A stretch of DNA of 64,000 bases, taken from assembly GCA_963777855.1 (NCBI GenBank), contig CAVZRW010000013.1, positions 1 to 64,000 of the forward strand, given 5' to 3'. Every line of letters starts with the position of its first letter. Position 1 is the first letter of the stretch. The notes below the pieces were generated by a model. The model did not search any database. It had not been told where the DNA came from and saw only the letters and a program-made list of their open reading frames with translations. Of this stretch, positions 17,251-26,038 are shown piece after piece. The position numbers were made by a program, and so were the translations under genes. Source of the DNA: Prado023 sp963777855. GTDB lineage: Bacteria > Actinomycetota > Actinomycetes > S36-B12 > CAIYMF01.

Positions 17251-19158
17251 CTACTGAGCCTCACTCGGCCCTCCGGGCGGCGCATCCGCTCTCCGGGCGG
17301 CGTGCCCAGCGCGGAGCTGCCGCACCCGCCAGACGTGCGCGCCCGGCCCACCGGCGGGCAGCCGCCACTCCCCGCCCGGACCACGCACGGGCGGCTGCCC
17401 CCCAAGAAGCACCTCGGCCTCCTCGAACCACCACCCGGGCAGCTCCACCGCCGCATGCGGGGCTCGGGCCACATGCACCACGACCCGCTCGGCGCCGTCC
17501 GGGGACTCGCGCTCGAAGGTCAGCGCATCGTCGCCGACGGCCAGCCAGCGCATGCCACCCCGGCGCAGCGCGAGGCTGCCCCGGCGCAGCCCCGCCACCT
17601 GCTCGTGCAGCGCCAGCACCCCGGGGGTCCACGCCTCGGGGGAGTCCCACGGGATCGGGATGCGCGACTGCTCGCCGTCGTGGCCCCCGATCCCGGTCTC
17701 CGCGCCGGCGAAGACCATCGGCGCCCCCGGCATCGTGAACAGCAGCGCCAGCCCCGCGGAGTACCTGCCCAGGTCCCCGCCGACGATCGTCATGAAGCGC
17801 GCCGTGTCGTGCGAGTCGAGCTTGTTCATCCCGGCCACCAGTGAACGCCACGGCATGCTCGCGCTGACCTCGCGGATGGAGGCGACCACGGCGGGCCCGG
17901 ACATGATCGGCACCCCATAGCCGGTGGGCACGCCCTGGAAGTGGCCCCCCGCCACCGCCTGCGGGTCCTCGACGGCCAGCCACGCCCACACCGGCCGCGT
18001 GAAGCCCGCGTAGTTCATCGTCCCGTGCCACCCGTCGCCCATCAGGTCCGGGCTCGCGCTGTGGCAGTGCTCGGCCACGAGCCACCCGTCGGGGCGCACC
18101 TGGGCCATGGTCGCTCGGATCTCGCGCGCCACGCTGTGCGCCTCGTCGACCTCCCGGTACCGGCCGGTCATGTTGGCCACGTCGATCCGCCACCCGTCCA
18201 GGCCCACCGGCTCGGCCAACCAGCGGGCGACCACCGAGTCCGGCCCGCGCAGGAACGCCTCGCGCAGCGCCCGGCTGCGCCAGTCCAGCTTGGGCAGCGA
18301 GGCGTGGTCGGACCAGCCCACGTAGTCGTCGGGGTGCTGGCGGAAGTAGTAGTACGACGCCTCCGGGGCTGCCGCGTCGGCCCGGGCCCGGGCGAACCAC
18401 TCGTGGCGCGCGCCGGTGTGGTTGGTGGTCAGGTCCCCGAGCACCCGGATGCCCCCCTCGTGCGCGGCGCGCACCAGCCGGACCAGGGCCGGGGTGCCGC
18501 CGAGCAGCGGGTCCACCTCGGCGAAGCTCGCGGCGTCGTAGCGGTGGGCCGACCCGGCCGGGAAGAACGGGGTCAGGTAGAGCACGTCGGCGCCGAGGCG
18601 CTGGAGGTGGTCCAGGTGCGCGCTGACGCCGTCGAGGTCCCCGCCGAAGACCTGGCGCCAGTACGCGCCCCGCTTGCGGGTCACCGGCTCGTCCCAACGG
18701 CTCGGCTGGGCCCATTCGGGCAGGGTTCGTGCGTCGGCCCCGGCCGAGCGGGCGAACCTGTCCGGGAACACCTGGTGCACGATGGCGTCGGCCACCCAGT
18801 CCGGGGGTGCTGCGTGGGCGCTGAGGCGGAAATCGGCCAGGTCCATCACGTCTCGGCCCCGGTGCCAGCCCGTGCCGTTGACCCACCCGTAGCCGGCGGG
18901 GCCGTCGACGTAGAAGCGGTACGAGGTCAGCGGGTTGTGCACCTCGACCTTGCTGCGCCACCACGTCTCGTGGGCGTCGTCGTGGTCGATCACCATCGGC
19001 TGGTGGAACGGTTCGCCGTCCTTGACCACGCGCACCTGGGCCCGGTCGATTCCGATCCCGTGGGGCACGCGCAGGCGCACGGTCACCCGGTCACCGAGGT
19101 CGGGACGGTCGGTGCTGACGTGGCGCAGCGACCCGTCGTGGTGGGGTTCGAGCAGCAC
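17251..19158 (-). CDS. GH13 alpha-amylase family glycosidase
   Basis: A 635-residue alpha-glucan enzyme with an N-terminal beta-sandwich (about 1-115) typical of cyclomaltodextrinase and maltogenic amylases, then the GH13 barrel. The catalytic residues are Asp326 (DGWRIDVANM), Glu363 (WLVAEHCH) and Asp451 (LDSHDTARF); region I is DLTTNHTG. No signal peptide is seen, so it is probably cytosolic and acts on maltodextrins. The GTG at 19158 is chosen because TACGCT (19166-19171) lies 7 bases upstream and the protein begins like its homologues. Longer in-frame readings run over the helicase gene and are not real. Confidence 0.88.
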   Translation of the reverse strand: MLLEPHHDGSLRHVSTDRPDLGDRVTVRLRVPHGIGIDRAQVRVVKDGEPFHQPMVIDHDDAHETWWRSKVEVHNPLTSYRFYVDGPAGYGWVNGTGWHRGRDVMDLADFRLSAHAAPPDWVADAIVHQVFPDRFARSAGADARTLPEWAQPSRWDEPVTRKRGAYWRQVFGGDLDGVSAHLDHLQRLGADVLYLTPFFPAGSAHRYDAASFAEVDPLLGGTPALVRLVRAAHEGGIRVLGDLTTNHTGARHEWFARARADAAAPEASYYYFRQHPDDYVGWSDHASLPKLDWRSRALREAFLRGPDSVVARWLAEPVGLDGWRIDVANMTGRYREVDEAHSVAREIRATMAQVRPDGWLVAEHCHSASPDLMGDGWHGTMNYAGFTRPVWAWLAVEDPQAVAGGHFQGVPTGYGVPIMSGPAVVASIREVSASMPWRSLVAGMNKLDSHDTARFMTIVGGDLGRYSAGLALLFTMPGAPMVFAGAETGIGGHDGEQSRIPIPWDSPEAWTPGVLALHEQVAGLRRGSLALRRGGMRWLAVGDDALTFERESPDGAERVVVHVARAPHAAVELPGWWFEEAEVLLGGQPPVRGPGGEWRLPAGGPGAHVWRVRQLRAGHAARRADAPPGGPSEAQ

Positions 19159-19357
19159 GCCGGCGAGCGTAGTCCGAGCGCGGCTCACGACGCCCCCGAA
19201 CCACTGCCGAGCGGCGTGTTTGGCCCCGGGGGCCCCGGGGTAGGTACGATGAGCATTCGGCACTTCGCCGAGCTCGTTGAGCAACGTTTCCTCACCTGGC
19301 GCTATGGGCGCTATTGCAGACGCGTTGAAGACGACACGCCTGAAGGTAGGAAACCCC

Positions 19358-21043
19358 GTGGCCAACCATGCGCCGCGCGATGCCCACGCGGCATCGCGCC
19401 CCAAGACCAACGACTCGTGGAAGGCGGCCAAGAGCCGCCCCACCTCCGGCCCCAAGGGCCGACCCACCTCGACGGGATCCCGCTCGAGCGCCCCGCGCGC
19501 CGAGCGCCCGACGTGGAACCGTGACGACCGCGCCCCCCGCAGCGAGCGCACCGAGCGCCCGACGTGGAACCGCGACGACCGCGCCCCCCGCAGCGAGCGC
19601 ACCGAGCGCCCGACGTGGAACCGTGACGACCGCGCCCCGCGCACCGAGCGCACCGAGCGCCCGACGTGGAACCGCGACGAGCGCGCCCCGCGCACCGAGC
19701 GCACGGAGCGCCCGGAGCGCACCGAGCGTCCCGCTGGCGGCGCCCCCCGCAGCGCGTGGTCCGACCGCCCCCGCGACGACCGCCCGCGCGGCCCGCGCAG
19801 CGACCGTCCGCGCACTGACCGCCCCCGCGGCCCGCGCAACGACCGCCGCGACCGGCCCGAGCGTGAGGAGCGCGCCCCCCGCGTGCCGGCCCTGACTGGC
19901 CCCAACGCTTTCGTCGACCTCGGCGTGCCGTCCTCGGTGGCTGCTGTGCTGGCCAGCCAGTCGATCACCGAGCCGACCCCCATCCAGGCCATGACGATCC
20001 CCGCTGCCCTGAGCGGGCGCGACGTGCTCGGTCGTGGCCGCACCGGATCGGGCAAGACCCTGGCCTTCGGCCTGCCGATGCTGACCCGCCTCGCGGGGCC
20101 GCGGGGTACCCGCCGCGAGCCGCGCGGGCTGATCCTGGCCCCCACCCGCGAGCTGGCGATGCAGGTCGTCGACGCCCTCAAGCCGCTGGCCGCCACCCTC
20201 GGGATGCGCGTGCAGCTGGTCATCGGCGGCAGCTCCTACGAGCGCCAGATCCGCGGCCTGGAGCGCGCCGACATCGTCGTGGCGACCCCCGGGCGCCTGG
20301 TCGACCTGGCCGACCGCGGGTCGGTCGACCTCGGCTCGGTGCAGGTCGTCGTCCTCGACGAGGCCGACCACATGGCCGACCTCGGGTTCATGCCCGAGAT
20401 CGAGGCCATCATGGGCCGCCTGCCCGAGGACGTGCAGGGCCTGCTGTTCTCGGCGACGCTCGACGGCGACGTCGACCGGCTGGTGCGCACCTACCTGCAC
20501 CAGCCCGCGGAGCACAACGCCGACCCGGCGACCGCGACCGTGGGCACAATGGAGCACCACATGGTGCTCGTGCACCCGAAGGACAAGGACGCCGTCACCG
20601 CAGACATCGCGCTGCGCCGCGGGCGCACCGTGGCCTTCGTGCGCACCCAGCTCGGCGCCGACCGTCTGGCCGACCAGCTCACCAACGAGGGCGTGCGCAC
20701 CGCGGCGCTGCACGGCGGCATGAAGCAGGGCATGCGATCGCGCACCCTGGAGGACTTCAAGGCTGGACGCATCGACGTCCTCGTGGCCACCGACGTCGCC
20801 GCGCGCGGCCTGCACGTCGACGACATCGACCTGGTGCTGCACGTCGACCCGCCGCACGGGCCCAAGGAGTACCTGCACCGCTCGGGGCGCACCGCGCGCG
20901 CCGGCGCCTCGGGCACGGTCATCTCGCTGGCCACGCTGCGCCAGCAGCGGCAGGTCACCGCGATCACGTCGAAGGCCGGGGTCACCCCGGCGGTCCTGCG
21001 CGCCCGCCCGGGCGACGAGGCCCTGCGCGCGCTGATCTCCTGA
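19358..21043 (+). CDS. DEAD-box ATP-dependent RNA helicase
   Basis: A 561-residue RNA helicase with an Arg-rich N-terminal extension of about 185 residues made of four near-identical 17-residue repeats (RTERPTWNRDDRAPRSE type) plus RPRGPRSDR segments. The RecA core follows: GRTGSGKT, APTRELAMQ, VLDEADHMAD, SATLDGD, then TDVAARGLHVDDID and HRSGRTARAG. The basic extension probably binds RNA. It sits at the N-terminus, whereas many homologues carry such tails at the C-terminus. GTG 19358 has AAGGTAGGAAA just upstream. The roughly 170-base leader before it may be cold- or growth-regulated, as for related helicases. Confidence 0.9.
   Translation: MANHAPRDAHAASRPKTNDSWKAAKSRPTSGPKGRPTSTGSRSSAPRAERPTWNRDDRAPRSERTERPTWNRDDRAPRSERTERPTWNRDDRAPRTERTERPTWNRDERAPRTERTERPERTERPAGGAPRSAWSDRPRDDRPRGPRSDRPRTDRPRGPRNDRRDRPEREERAPRVPALTGPNAFVDLGVPSSVAAVLASQSITEPTPIQAMTIPAALSGRDVLGRGRTGSGKTLAFGLPMLTRLAGPRGTRREPRGLILAPTRELAMQVVDALKPLAATLGMRVQLVIGGSSYERQIRGLERADIVVATPGRLVDLADRGSVDLGSVQVVVLDEADHMADLGFMPEIEAIMGRLPEDVQGLLFSATLDGDVDRLVRTYLHQPAEHNADPATATVGTMEHHMVLVHPKDKDAVTADIALRRGRTVAFVRTQLGADRLADQLTNEGVRTAALHGGMKQGMRSRTLEDFKAGRIDVLVATDVAARGLHVDDIDLVLHVDPPHGPKEYLHRSGRTARAGASGTVISLATLRQQRQVTAITSKAGVTPAVLRARPGDEALRALIS
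19502..19705 (+). repeat. four 51-base tandem repeats inside the helicase gene
   Basis: Units start at 19502, 19553, 19604 and 19655, each 51 bases (17 codons), and differ by only a few bases. They encode an alternating acidic/basic Arg-rich repeat with a single Trp. Near-identity at the DNA level suggests recent expansion or gene conversion. Confidence 0.92.
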
Positions 21044-21112
21044 CCCGAGTCCCGCGCCTGCCGGGCGTCGCGCGAACCGGCTGAAGCCCGGGCGCGAGCG
21101 CCCTTCGCATCC

Positions 21113-21149
21113 GGTCACGGGGTCGACCGCACTGGTCGGCCCCGTGACC
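21113..21149 (+). terminator. strong terminator hairpin after the helicase
   Basis: GGTCACGGGG (21113-21122) pairs with CCCCGTGACC (21140-21149), and an inner CGACC/GGTCG stem closes a GCACT loop. This gives a 16-pair hairpin with one T-G wobble, followed by TTGCTC. It lies 70 bases after the helicase stop. Confidence 0.8.
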
Positions 21150-21254
21150 TTGCTCACAGCCCCACCACGGCGCGTTCGCGCGCCGACGGAGCCGTCCGGG
21201 AACGCCCGTGGGCTGGGCGATCGCCGGCGCGGGGGCGGGAGTAGCGTGCTGGCC

Positions 21255-21921
21255 ATGAGCGCATATGACGATCCCTACGGCACCGACATCTACACCGAGC
21301 CCGAGCCCAACCTGGACACCCTGGCAGCGCTGGGACCGCTGGCCCCGCTGGCCGGCGTCTGGCGCGGCACGCAGGGGGTCGACGTGCACCCCGAGGCCGG
21401 CGGCGTCACCGTCTCGGAGCCGTACGTCGAGACCTGGTCGTTCCAGCCCGGCGACCCGCAGACCTCCGGACCGCAGCTGCTCTACCCGCTGCGCTACCAC
21501 CAGGTCGCGCACCGCCCCGACGACGACGTGACCACCTTCCACGACCAGGTCGGCTACCTGCTCTGGGAGCCCGCCGCCGAGCGCGTCATCATGACCCTGG
21601 CCATCCCGCGGGGGCAGATCGCCATGGCCGCCGGGCGGGCCACCGCCGAGTCGACCACGTTCAGCCTGCGGGCCGTGCACGGCGAGCCCGACTGGGGCAT
21701 CTGCACCAACCCGTTCATGGAGCGGGCCTTCGAGACCGCCGAGTGGACGATCCGGTTCACGATCAACCCCGACGGCACGTGGTCCTACGAGCAGGACACC
21801 GTGATGCTGGTCACCGGCATCCCCGACGCCCTTCCACCACACCGACGGCAACCTCATGCACAAGGTGGCCGAGCCCACGCCCAACCCGCTGGCCCGGAAC
21901 CTGGTGACCTCGGCCGGCTGA
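21255..21921 (+). CDS. nitrobindin-like heme-binding beta-barrel protein, one frameshift
   Basis: Encodes about 221 residues of the nitrobindin/THAP4-like (FABP-fold) family, which binds heme and nitric oxide. The family pattern LAPLAGVWRGTQGVDVHPE, the core segment YLLWEPAAERVIMTLAIPRG, and a C-terminal FHHTDGNLMHKVAEPTPN holding the candidate heme-ligand His are all present. The last part lies in another frame: one extra C near 21829 is needed to read DAFHHTD. The gene length (3n+1) agrees with a single insertion. The start is leaderless, TAGCGT (21242-21247) 7 bases before ATG 21255. Probably a cytosolic NO/peroxynitrite scavenger or sensor. Confidence 0.82.
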
Positions 21922-22061
21922 GCCGCCCGCCTGAACGTGCAGTCGATCCGGTCGATCTGATCGTCCGGATCGACTACGCGTTCGTCGCGGCAGCCTCGCC
22001 CAATCGCGGCATTCCGGGCGCGGCGGTCCCCGATGGGCCCCGGAGGGGGTTGAATGTCCCC

Positions 22062-22743
22062 GTGGGCCGGACAGTGATGGTGGTCGAGGACGACGAGGAG
22101 ATCCGCGGGGTGCTGCGCTATGCCCTCGAGGACGAGGGCTACGGCGTGCTGGAGGCGGCCAACGGCGAACAGGCCCTGGTGATCGCCCAGGACGAGGACC
22201 CCGACGTCGTGCTCGTCGACCTGCGCCTGCCCGGCATCCACGGACTGGACGTGGTGCGCAGCGTGCGGGCCACCAGCCGTGTGCCGATCATCATCGTGAC
22301 CGCGCAGGCCGACAGCCACGACGTGGTCTCAGGCCTCGAGGCCGGGGCCGATGACTACGTGACCAAGCCGTTCGTCACCAAGGAACTGCTGGCGCGCATC
22401 CGGGCCCAGATCCGCCGGGCCAACGACGACGCCACCGACCACGGCCTGCTCGAGTGCGGCGAGGTGCGCCTGCGCCCCGACACCGCCGAGGTCCAGGTGG
22501 GCGGCCGGGTCGTGCCCCTGTCGCCGACCGAGTACAAGCTGCTGGCCGAGCTGATCGGCGCCCGCGAGCGGGTGGTCAGCCGCGACGACCTGCTGCGCAA
22601 CGTGTGGGGCTATCGCAACCCCGGTGACGGGCGGGTCGTGGACAACCTCGTCTACCGCCTGCGCGGCCAAGATGGAGGCCGACCCAGCCGAGCCGGTCCA
22701 CCTGATGACCGTGCGCGGCTTCGGCTACCGGCTCAAGGCCTGA
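22062..22743 (+). CDS. OmpR-family response regulator, one frameshift
   Basis: A 226-residue regulator. The receiver domain has the acidic pocket VVEDDEE, phospho-acceptor Asp53 (VLVDLRLPG) and Lys102 (YVTKPF). The DNA-binding domain has LSPTEYKLLAELIGARERVV and VDNLVYRLR. The last helix and wing (AKMEADP, then HLMTVRGFGYRLKA) are in another frame: one extra G near 22664. GTG 22062 has GGAGGGGG upstream. The sensor kinase begins 3 bases after the stop, so the pair is an operon. Without the frame correction the winged helix would be lost. Confidence 0.88.
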
Positions 22744-22746
22744 CCG

Positions 22747-24087
22747 GTGCGGTTCGGCCTTCGATCACGGGTGGCGCTGGTCTTCGGCGTGCTGTCGATG
22801 GTCGTCGCCCTGCTCGTGGCCAGCGGGATCTACCTGGTCAGCCGCACCTACCTGACCAACCAGCGTCAGTCCGCCGGGCTCACCCGCGCGCTGCTCGACG
22901 CCCGCTCGGTGGATGCGGCGATCGCCGGAGGAGCCAAGCCGGGCGAGGCGCTCAACCAGCTGCCGGTGGTGGGCTCCTCGCAGGCCCTGATCCGCGTGGG
23001 CCGCACGTGGTACTCGCGCGGGGCGACCATCGCCAGCGGCCAGCTGCCCGTCTCCCTGATCGACCGCGTCCTGTCCGAGGGTGGTGGCCAGCAGCGGTTC
23101 GTGGTCGGCGACCAGTACTTCTACGGGGTGGGGGTCTACACCCGCTCGGGGCTCTACGTCGAGCTGTTCCCGCTGACCGACCTGCTCGAGACCCTGCGCA
23201 ACGGCGCGCTGCTGCTCGCCGGCCTGGCCCTCATGGCGTTCCTGGTCGGTGGCGGGATCGGCGACTACCTGGGCGGGCGGGTGCTGCGGCCGCTGCAGAG
23301 CCTCAGCGCCGGCGCGCAGCGACTGGCCGCCGGCGACCTGAGCGTCCGGCTGCCCGACACCGGGGACCCCGACCTCGACCCGATCTCGGAGTCCTTCAAC
23401 GAGATGGCCGTGGCCGTCGCCTCGCGGATCGAGCGTGAGCGGCGCTTCGTGGCCAACGTCAGCCACGAGCTGCGCTCCCCGCTGACCACCGTCGTGGCCA
23501 CCGCTGAGCTCCTCGAGGCCCACCGGGAGGGCTTCTCCCCCCGCGAGGCCCGGCTGGTCACGAGCCTGGCCACCCAGTCCCGGCGCCTGACCCGCATCCT
23601 GCTCGACCTGCTGGAGATCTCCAGCGTCACCGCGACGGCCCCCGTGCAGAAGGACGCCACCGACGTGGCGGCCCTGATCGAGCAGGTGCTCGTCGGACGC
23701 AACCTGGAGGTGGGCCTGCTGCAGGGCGACCGGCCGGTGGTGGTCACCGACGCCCGCCGGGTCGAGCGCGTCATGGGCAACCTGATCGACAACGCCACCC
23801 GGCACGGCGACGGGGTGCGCCAGATCCTGGTCGTGGTGGGCGAGGACGGCGTGCGCATCCACGTCGACGACGCGGGCCCGGGCATCACCGAGGACGAGGC
23901 CGAGCGACTCTTCGAGCCCTTCGCGCGCGGGTCGCGGGTCACCGAGCGCCGGGTCGAGGGCGCCGGCCTGGGCCTGGCCATCGTGCGGGAGCAGGCCCAG
24001 GCGATCGGCGCCCACATCACCGTGGAGACCTCGCCCTACGGGGGCGCACGCTTCACGTTCGCGCTGCCGATCGGGCTGGCCCCGTGA
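22747..24087 (+). CDS. membrane sensor histidine kinase
   Basis: A 446-residue kinase partnering the response regulator just upstream. It has a short cytoplasmic N-terminus, membrane helices at about 9-32 and 153-173 flanking a periplasmic sensor region of about 120 residues, HAMP (about 178-230), the phospho-acceptor His240 in FVANVSHELRSPLTT, and an ATPase domain with NLIDNATRHGD and GAGLGLAIVREQAQ. The layout is like MtrB and CseC. The sensed signal is unknown. The downstream lipoprotein overlaps its stop, which suggests an envelope signal. Confidence 0.9.
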   Translation: MRFGLRSRVALVFGVLSMVVALLVASGIYLVSRTYLTNQRQSAGLTRALLDARSVDAAIAGGAKPGEALNQLPVVGSSQALIRVGRTWYSRGATIASGQLPVSLIDRVLSEGGGQQRFVVGDQYFYGVGVYTRSGLYVELFPLTDLLETLRNGALLLAGLALMAFLVGGGIGDYLGGRVLRPLQSLSAGAQRLAAGDLSVRLPDTGDPDLDPISESFNEMAVAVASRIERERRFVANVSHELRSPLTTVVATAELLEAHREGFSPREARLVTSLATQSRRLTRILLDLLEISSVTATAPVQKDATDVAALIEQVLVGRNLEVGLLQGDRPVVVTDARRVERVMGNLIDNATRHGDGVRQILVVVGEDGVRIHVDDAGPGITEDEAERLFEPFARGSRVTERRVEGAGLGLAIVREQAQAIGAHITVETSPYGGARFTFALPIGLAP

Positions 24088-24689
24088 TGGGGGTCACCCG
24101 CCGCCGGCGAGGGCGGGGATGGCGTGCAGCGGCGCTGGCCGGTGTGCTGGTCCTGGCCGGGTGCGGGGTCTCGGTGCAGGAGCAGGCGGAGTCCCTGCCG
24201 AGCGGGGCGCTTCCCACCCTGCCGAGCACGCCGACCTCGACCGAGAGGCCGCGCGCCGCGCGCAGCCTGGTGTACTTCGTCTCTGGTCCGCTGCTCGAGC
24301 AGGTGGACCAGCCGGTCCGGGCCCGGACCGCCGAGGGGGTCATGGAGGCCCTGGCCGTGGGCCCGCCGGTGGCCCGCCAGGCCGAGTTGCGCAGCCTGCT
24401 CATCGACCCGTTGACGGGCGCGCCCTTCCTGACGGTGACCGACGTGAGCTCCACCGGGCTCGTCGAGCTGGCGCGCACCGACGCCTTCGGCGAGCTCCCG
24501 GCCACCAACCAGGCGCTGCTGATGGGGCAGGTGGTCCTCAGCCTCGACTCAGTCGGCCTGCACCAGGTGGTGGTCACCGACGCCGACGGCACGATGCTGC
24601 CGGTCACGCTGCCCGATGCCCGCCTGCGCAACGGGCCGACGACTGCCGCTGACTACGCCGAGCTGCTCAGCGTGCCCTCACCCGCATGA
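24087..24689 (+). CDS. GerMN-domain lipoprotein
   Basis: A 200-residue lipoprotein: a basic N-terminus, hydrophobic helix and lipobox VLAGC near residue 26 predict attachment to the outer face of the membrane. The remainder (SLVYFVSGPLLEQVDQPV through ALLMGQVVLSLDSVG) resembles the GerMN domain found in sporulation protein GerM and in LpqB. The start overlaps the kinase stop (GTGATG), so the three genes form one unit. By analogy with MtrAB-LpqB and CseA-CseBC it may modulate the kinase; that role is inferred. Confidence 0.75.
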   Translation: MGVTRRRRGRGWRAAALAGVLVLAGCGVSVQEQAESLPSGALPTLPSTPTSTERPRAARSLVYFVSGPLLEQVDQPVRARTAEGVMEALAVGPPVARQAELRSLLIDPLTGAPFLTVTDVSSTGLVELARTDAFGELPATNQALLMGQVVLSLDSVGLHQVVVTDADGTMLPVTLPDARLRNGPTTAADYAELLSVPSPA

Positions 24690-25971
24690 GCGCCGGGCGA
24701 TCCGGGCGGATCGTCACCAGGGGCAGCGGGCGTACCGGCGCGCCGGTGGGCTCCAGCCGGTACGCCCGGGTGATCAGCGCCAGCGCCAGCACCGCCTCGG
24801 CGTAGGCGAAGTCCCGGCCGATGCACATGCGCGGCCCTGCGCCGAACGGGATGTACGCGCTGCGCGTGGGCGCCTCGGCGGCCAGGAAGCGCTCGGGGGC
24901 GAAGAGGTCAGGGTCGGCCCATGCGGTGGGGTGGCGGTGCACGATCCACGGGCTGAGGATCACCAGCGACCCCGCCGGCACGTGCGCCCCGCGCAGCTGC
25001 ATGTCCGCTGTCGTGCGGCGGGTGATCAGCCAGGCCGGGGGTGCAGCCGCATCGCCTCGTCGACCACGGCGCGCGCCCAGGTCAGCCGGGCCAGCGTGGC
25101 GAGGTCCACCTCCGTGGCCTGGGCGGCGGGACCCCCGGGCCCGCCGAGCACCTCCCCCGGCCTCGGCCGCGACCTTGTCGGCGACCTCGGGGTGCGTGCC
25201 CAGGAGCACCAGCGCCCAGGTCAGGGCCGAGGCCACGGTCTCGTGCCCGGCCACGAGGAACGTCACGATCTCGTCGCGGACCTCGGCCGGGCCCATCGGC
25301 GCGGCGAGCAGCATGTCGAGCATGTCAGCGGGTTCGCGAGGGCCGCTGGCCCGGCGCTCGGCCAGGATCGCGGCCACCGCGGCGTCGAGCTCGGCCAGCG
25401 CCCGCGACATCCGGCGGTTGCCGGGGGTCGGCACCCAGCGCGGGGCACGCAGCGGCATCCTGGCCATCGCCACGACCTCCCCGAGCGCGGTCAGCGTGGC
25501 GTGGGCCAGCCGGTCGGCGACGGGGCCCAGCGCGTGGCCGAACAGCGATTCGCCCACCACCTCCAGGGCCAGGGCCATCACCTCGGCGTCGATGTCCACG
25601 ACCGCGGACTCGCCCGCGGCGCCCAGCCGCTCGACCAGCCGCTGCGAGGCAGCGGCCGTATGACCGGCCACACCGGCCAGCGTGCTGGGGTGGAACGCCG
25701 GCTGCACCACGCGGCGGTGCTCGCGCCAGAGGGGGCCATCGCTGGTGAGCAGCCCGCGCCCGGTCACCTGGGACAGCGCCCGGTACTGCAGCGTGTGCTT
25801 GTCGACGTCGCGGGAACGCCCGACCAGCACGGTGCGCACATCGTCGGGATGGCTGACCAGGTATGTCGGCGGCGACGGGATCGGGAACTGCACCACATCG
25901 CCGTGGGTTCGCCACTGCTCGGCGAGGAACGCCAGCGGATCGACACCGATCCGGCGCATCGCGTGGAGCAT
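24667..25971 (-). CDS. cytochrome P450, two compensating indels
   Basis: A class of heme-thiolate monooxygenase with all main motifs: I-helix VAGHETVASALTW, heme-binding PFGAGPRMCIGRDFA, and PERF-like FAPERFLAAE. Literal reading scrambles about 40 residues between 25165 and 25045. Correcting one extra G near 25165 and one missing C near 25045 restores RAVVDEAMRLHPPAWLITRR, which contains the essential ExxR. The start is uncertain: the frame is open upstream and encodes GRTPATAPGPTGGD, a typical proline-rich P450 N-terminus, back to about 26037 without ATG or GTG. Its 3' end overlaps the convergent lipoprotein by 23 bases. Confidence 0.83.
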   Translation of the reverse strand: MLHAMRRIGVDPLAFLAEQWRTHGDVVQFPIPSPPTYLVSHPDDVRTVLVGRSRDVDKHTLQYRALSQVTGRGLLTSDGPLWREHRRVVQPAFHPSTLAGVAGHTAAASQRLVERLGAAGESAVVDIDAEVMALALEVVGESLFGHALGPVADRLAHATLTALGEVVAMARMPLRAPRWVPTPGNRRMSRALAELDAAVAAILAERRASGPREPADMLDMLLAAPMGPAEVRDEIVTFLVAGHETVASALTWALVLLGTHPEVADKVAAEAGGGARRARGSRRPGHGGGPRHAGPADLGARRGRRGDAAAPPAWLITRRTTADMQLRGAHVPAGSLVILSPWIVHRHPTAWADPDLFAPERFLAAEAPTRSAYIPFGAGPRMCIGRDFAYAEAVLALALITRAYRLEPTGAPVRPLPLVTIRPDRPALMRVRAR

Positions 25972-26038
25972 GTCACCGCCGGTGGGTCCCGGGGCGGTGG
26001 CCGGGGTCCGGCCGTGCCGGCGTGGCTTCTCGGTCAGG

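Noticed and set aside
19502..19705. CRISPR array
   Set aside because: The units are contiguous with no spacers and encode a regular protein repeat inside a helicase gene.
17251..20223. A 990-residue reading of the GH13 gene extending over the helicase
   Set aside because: The added N-terminus is the antisense of the helicase repeats. A leaderless start at 19158 gives a normal GH13 length.
22062..24689. Naming the two-component genes mtrA, mtrB and lpqB
   Set aside because: The layout is similar, but the lipoprotein is a third of LpqB's size and the kinase could equally be CseC-like, so symbols were withheld.
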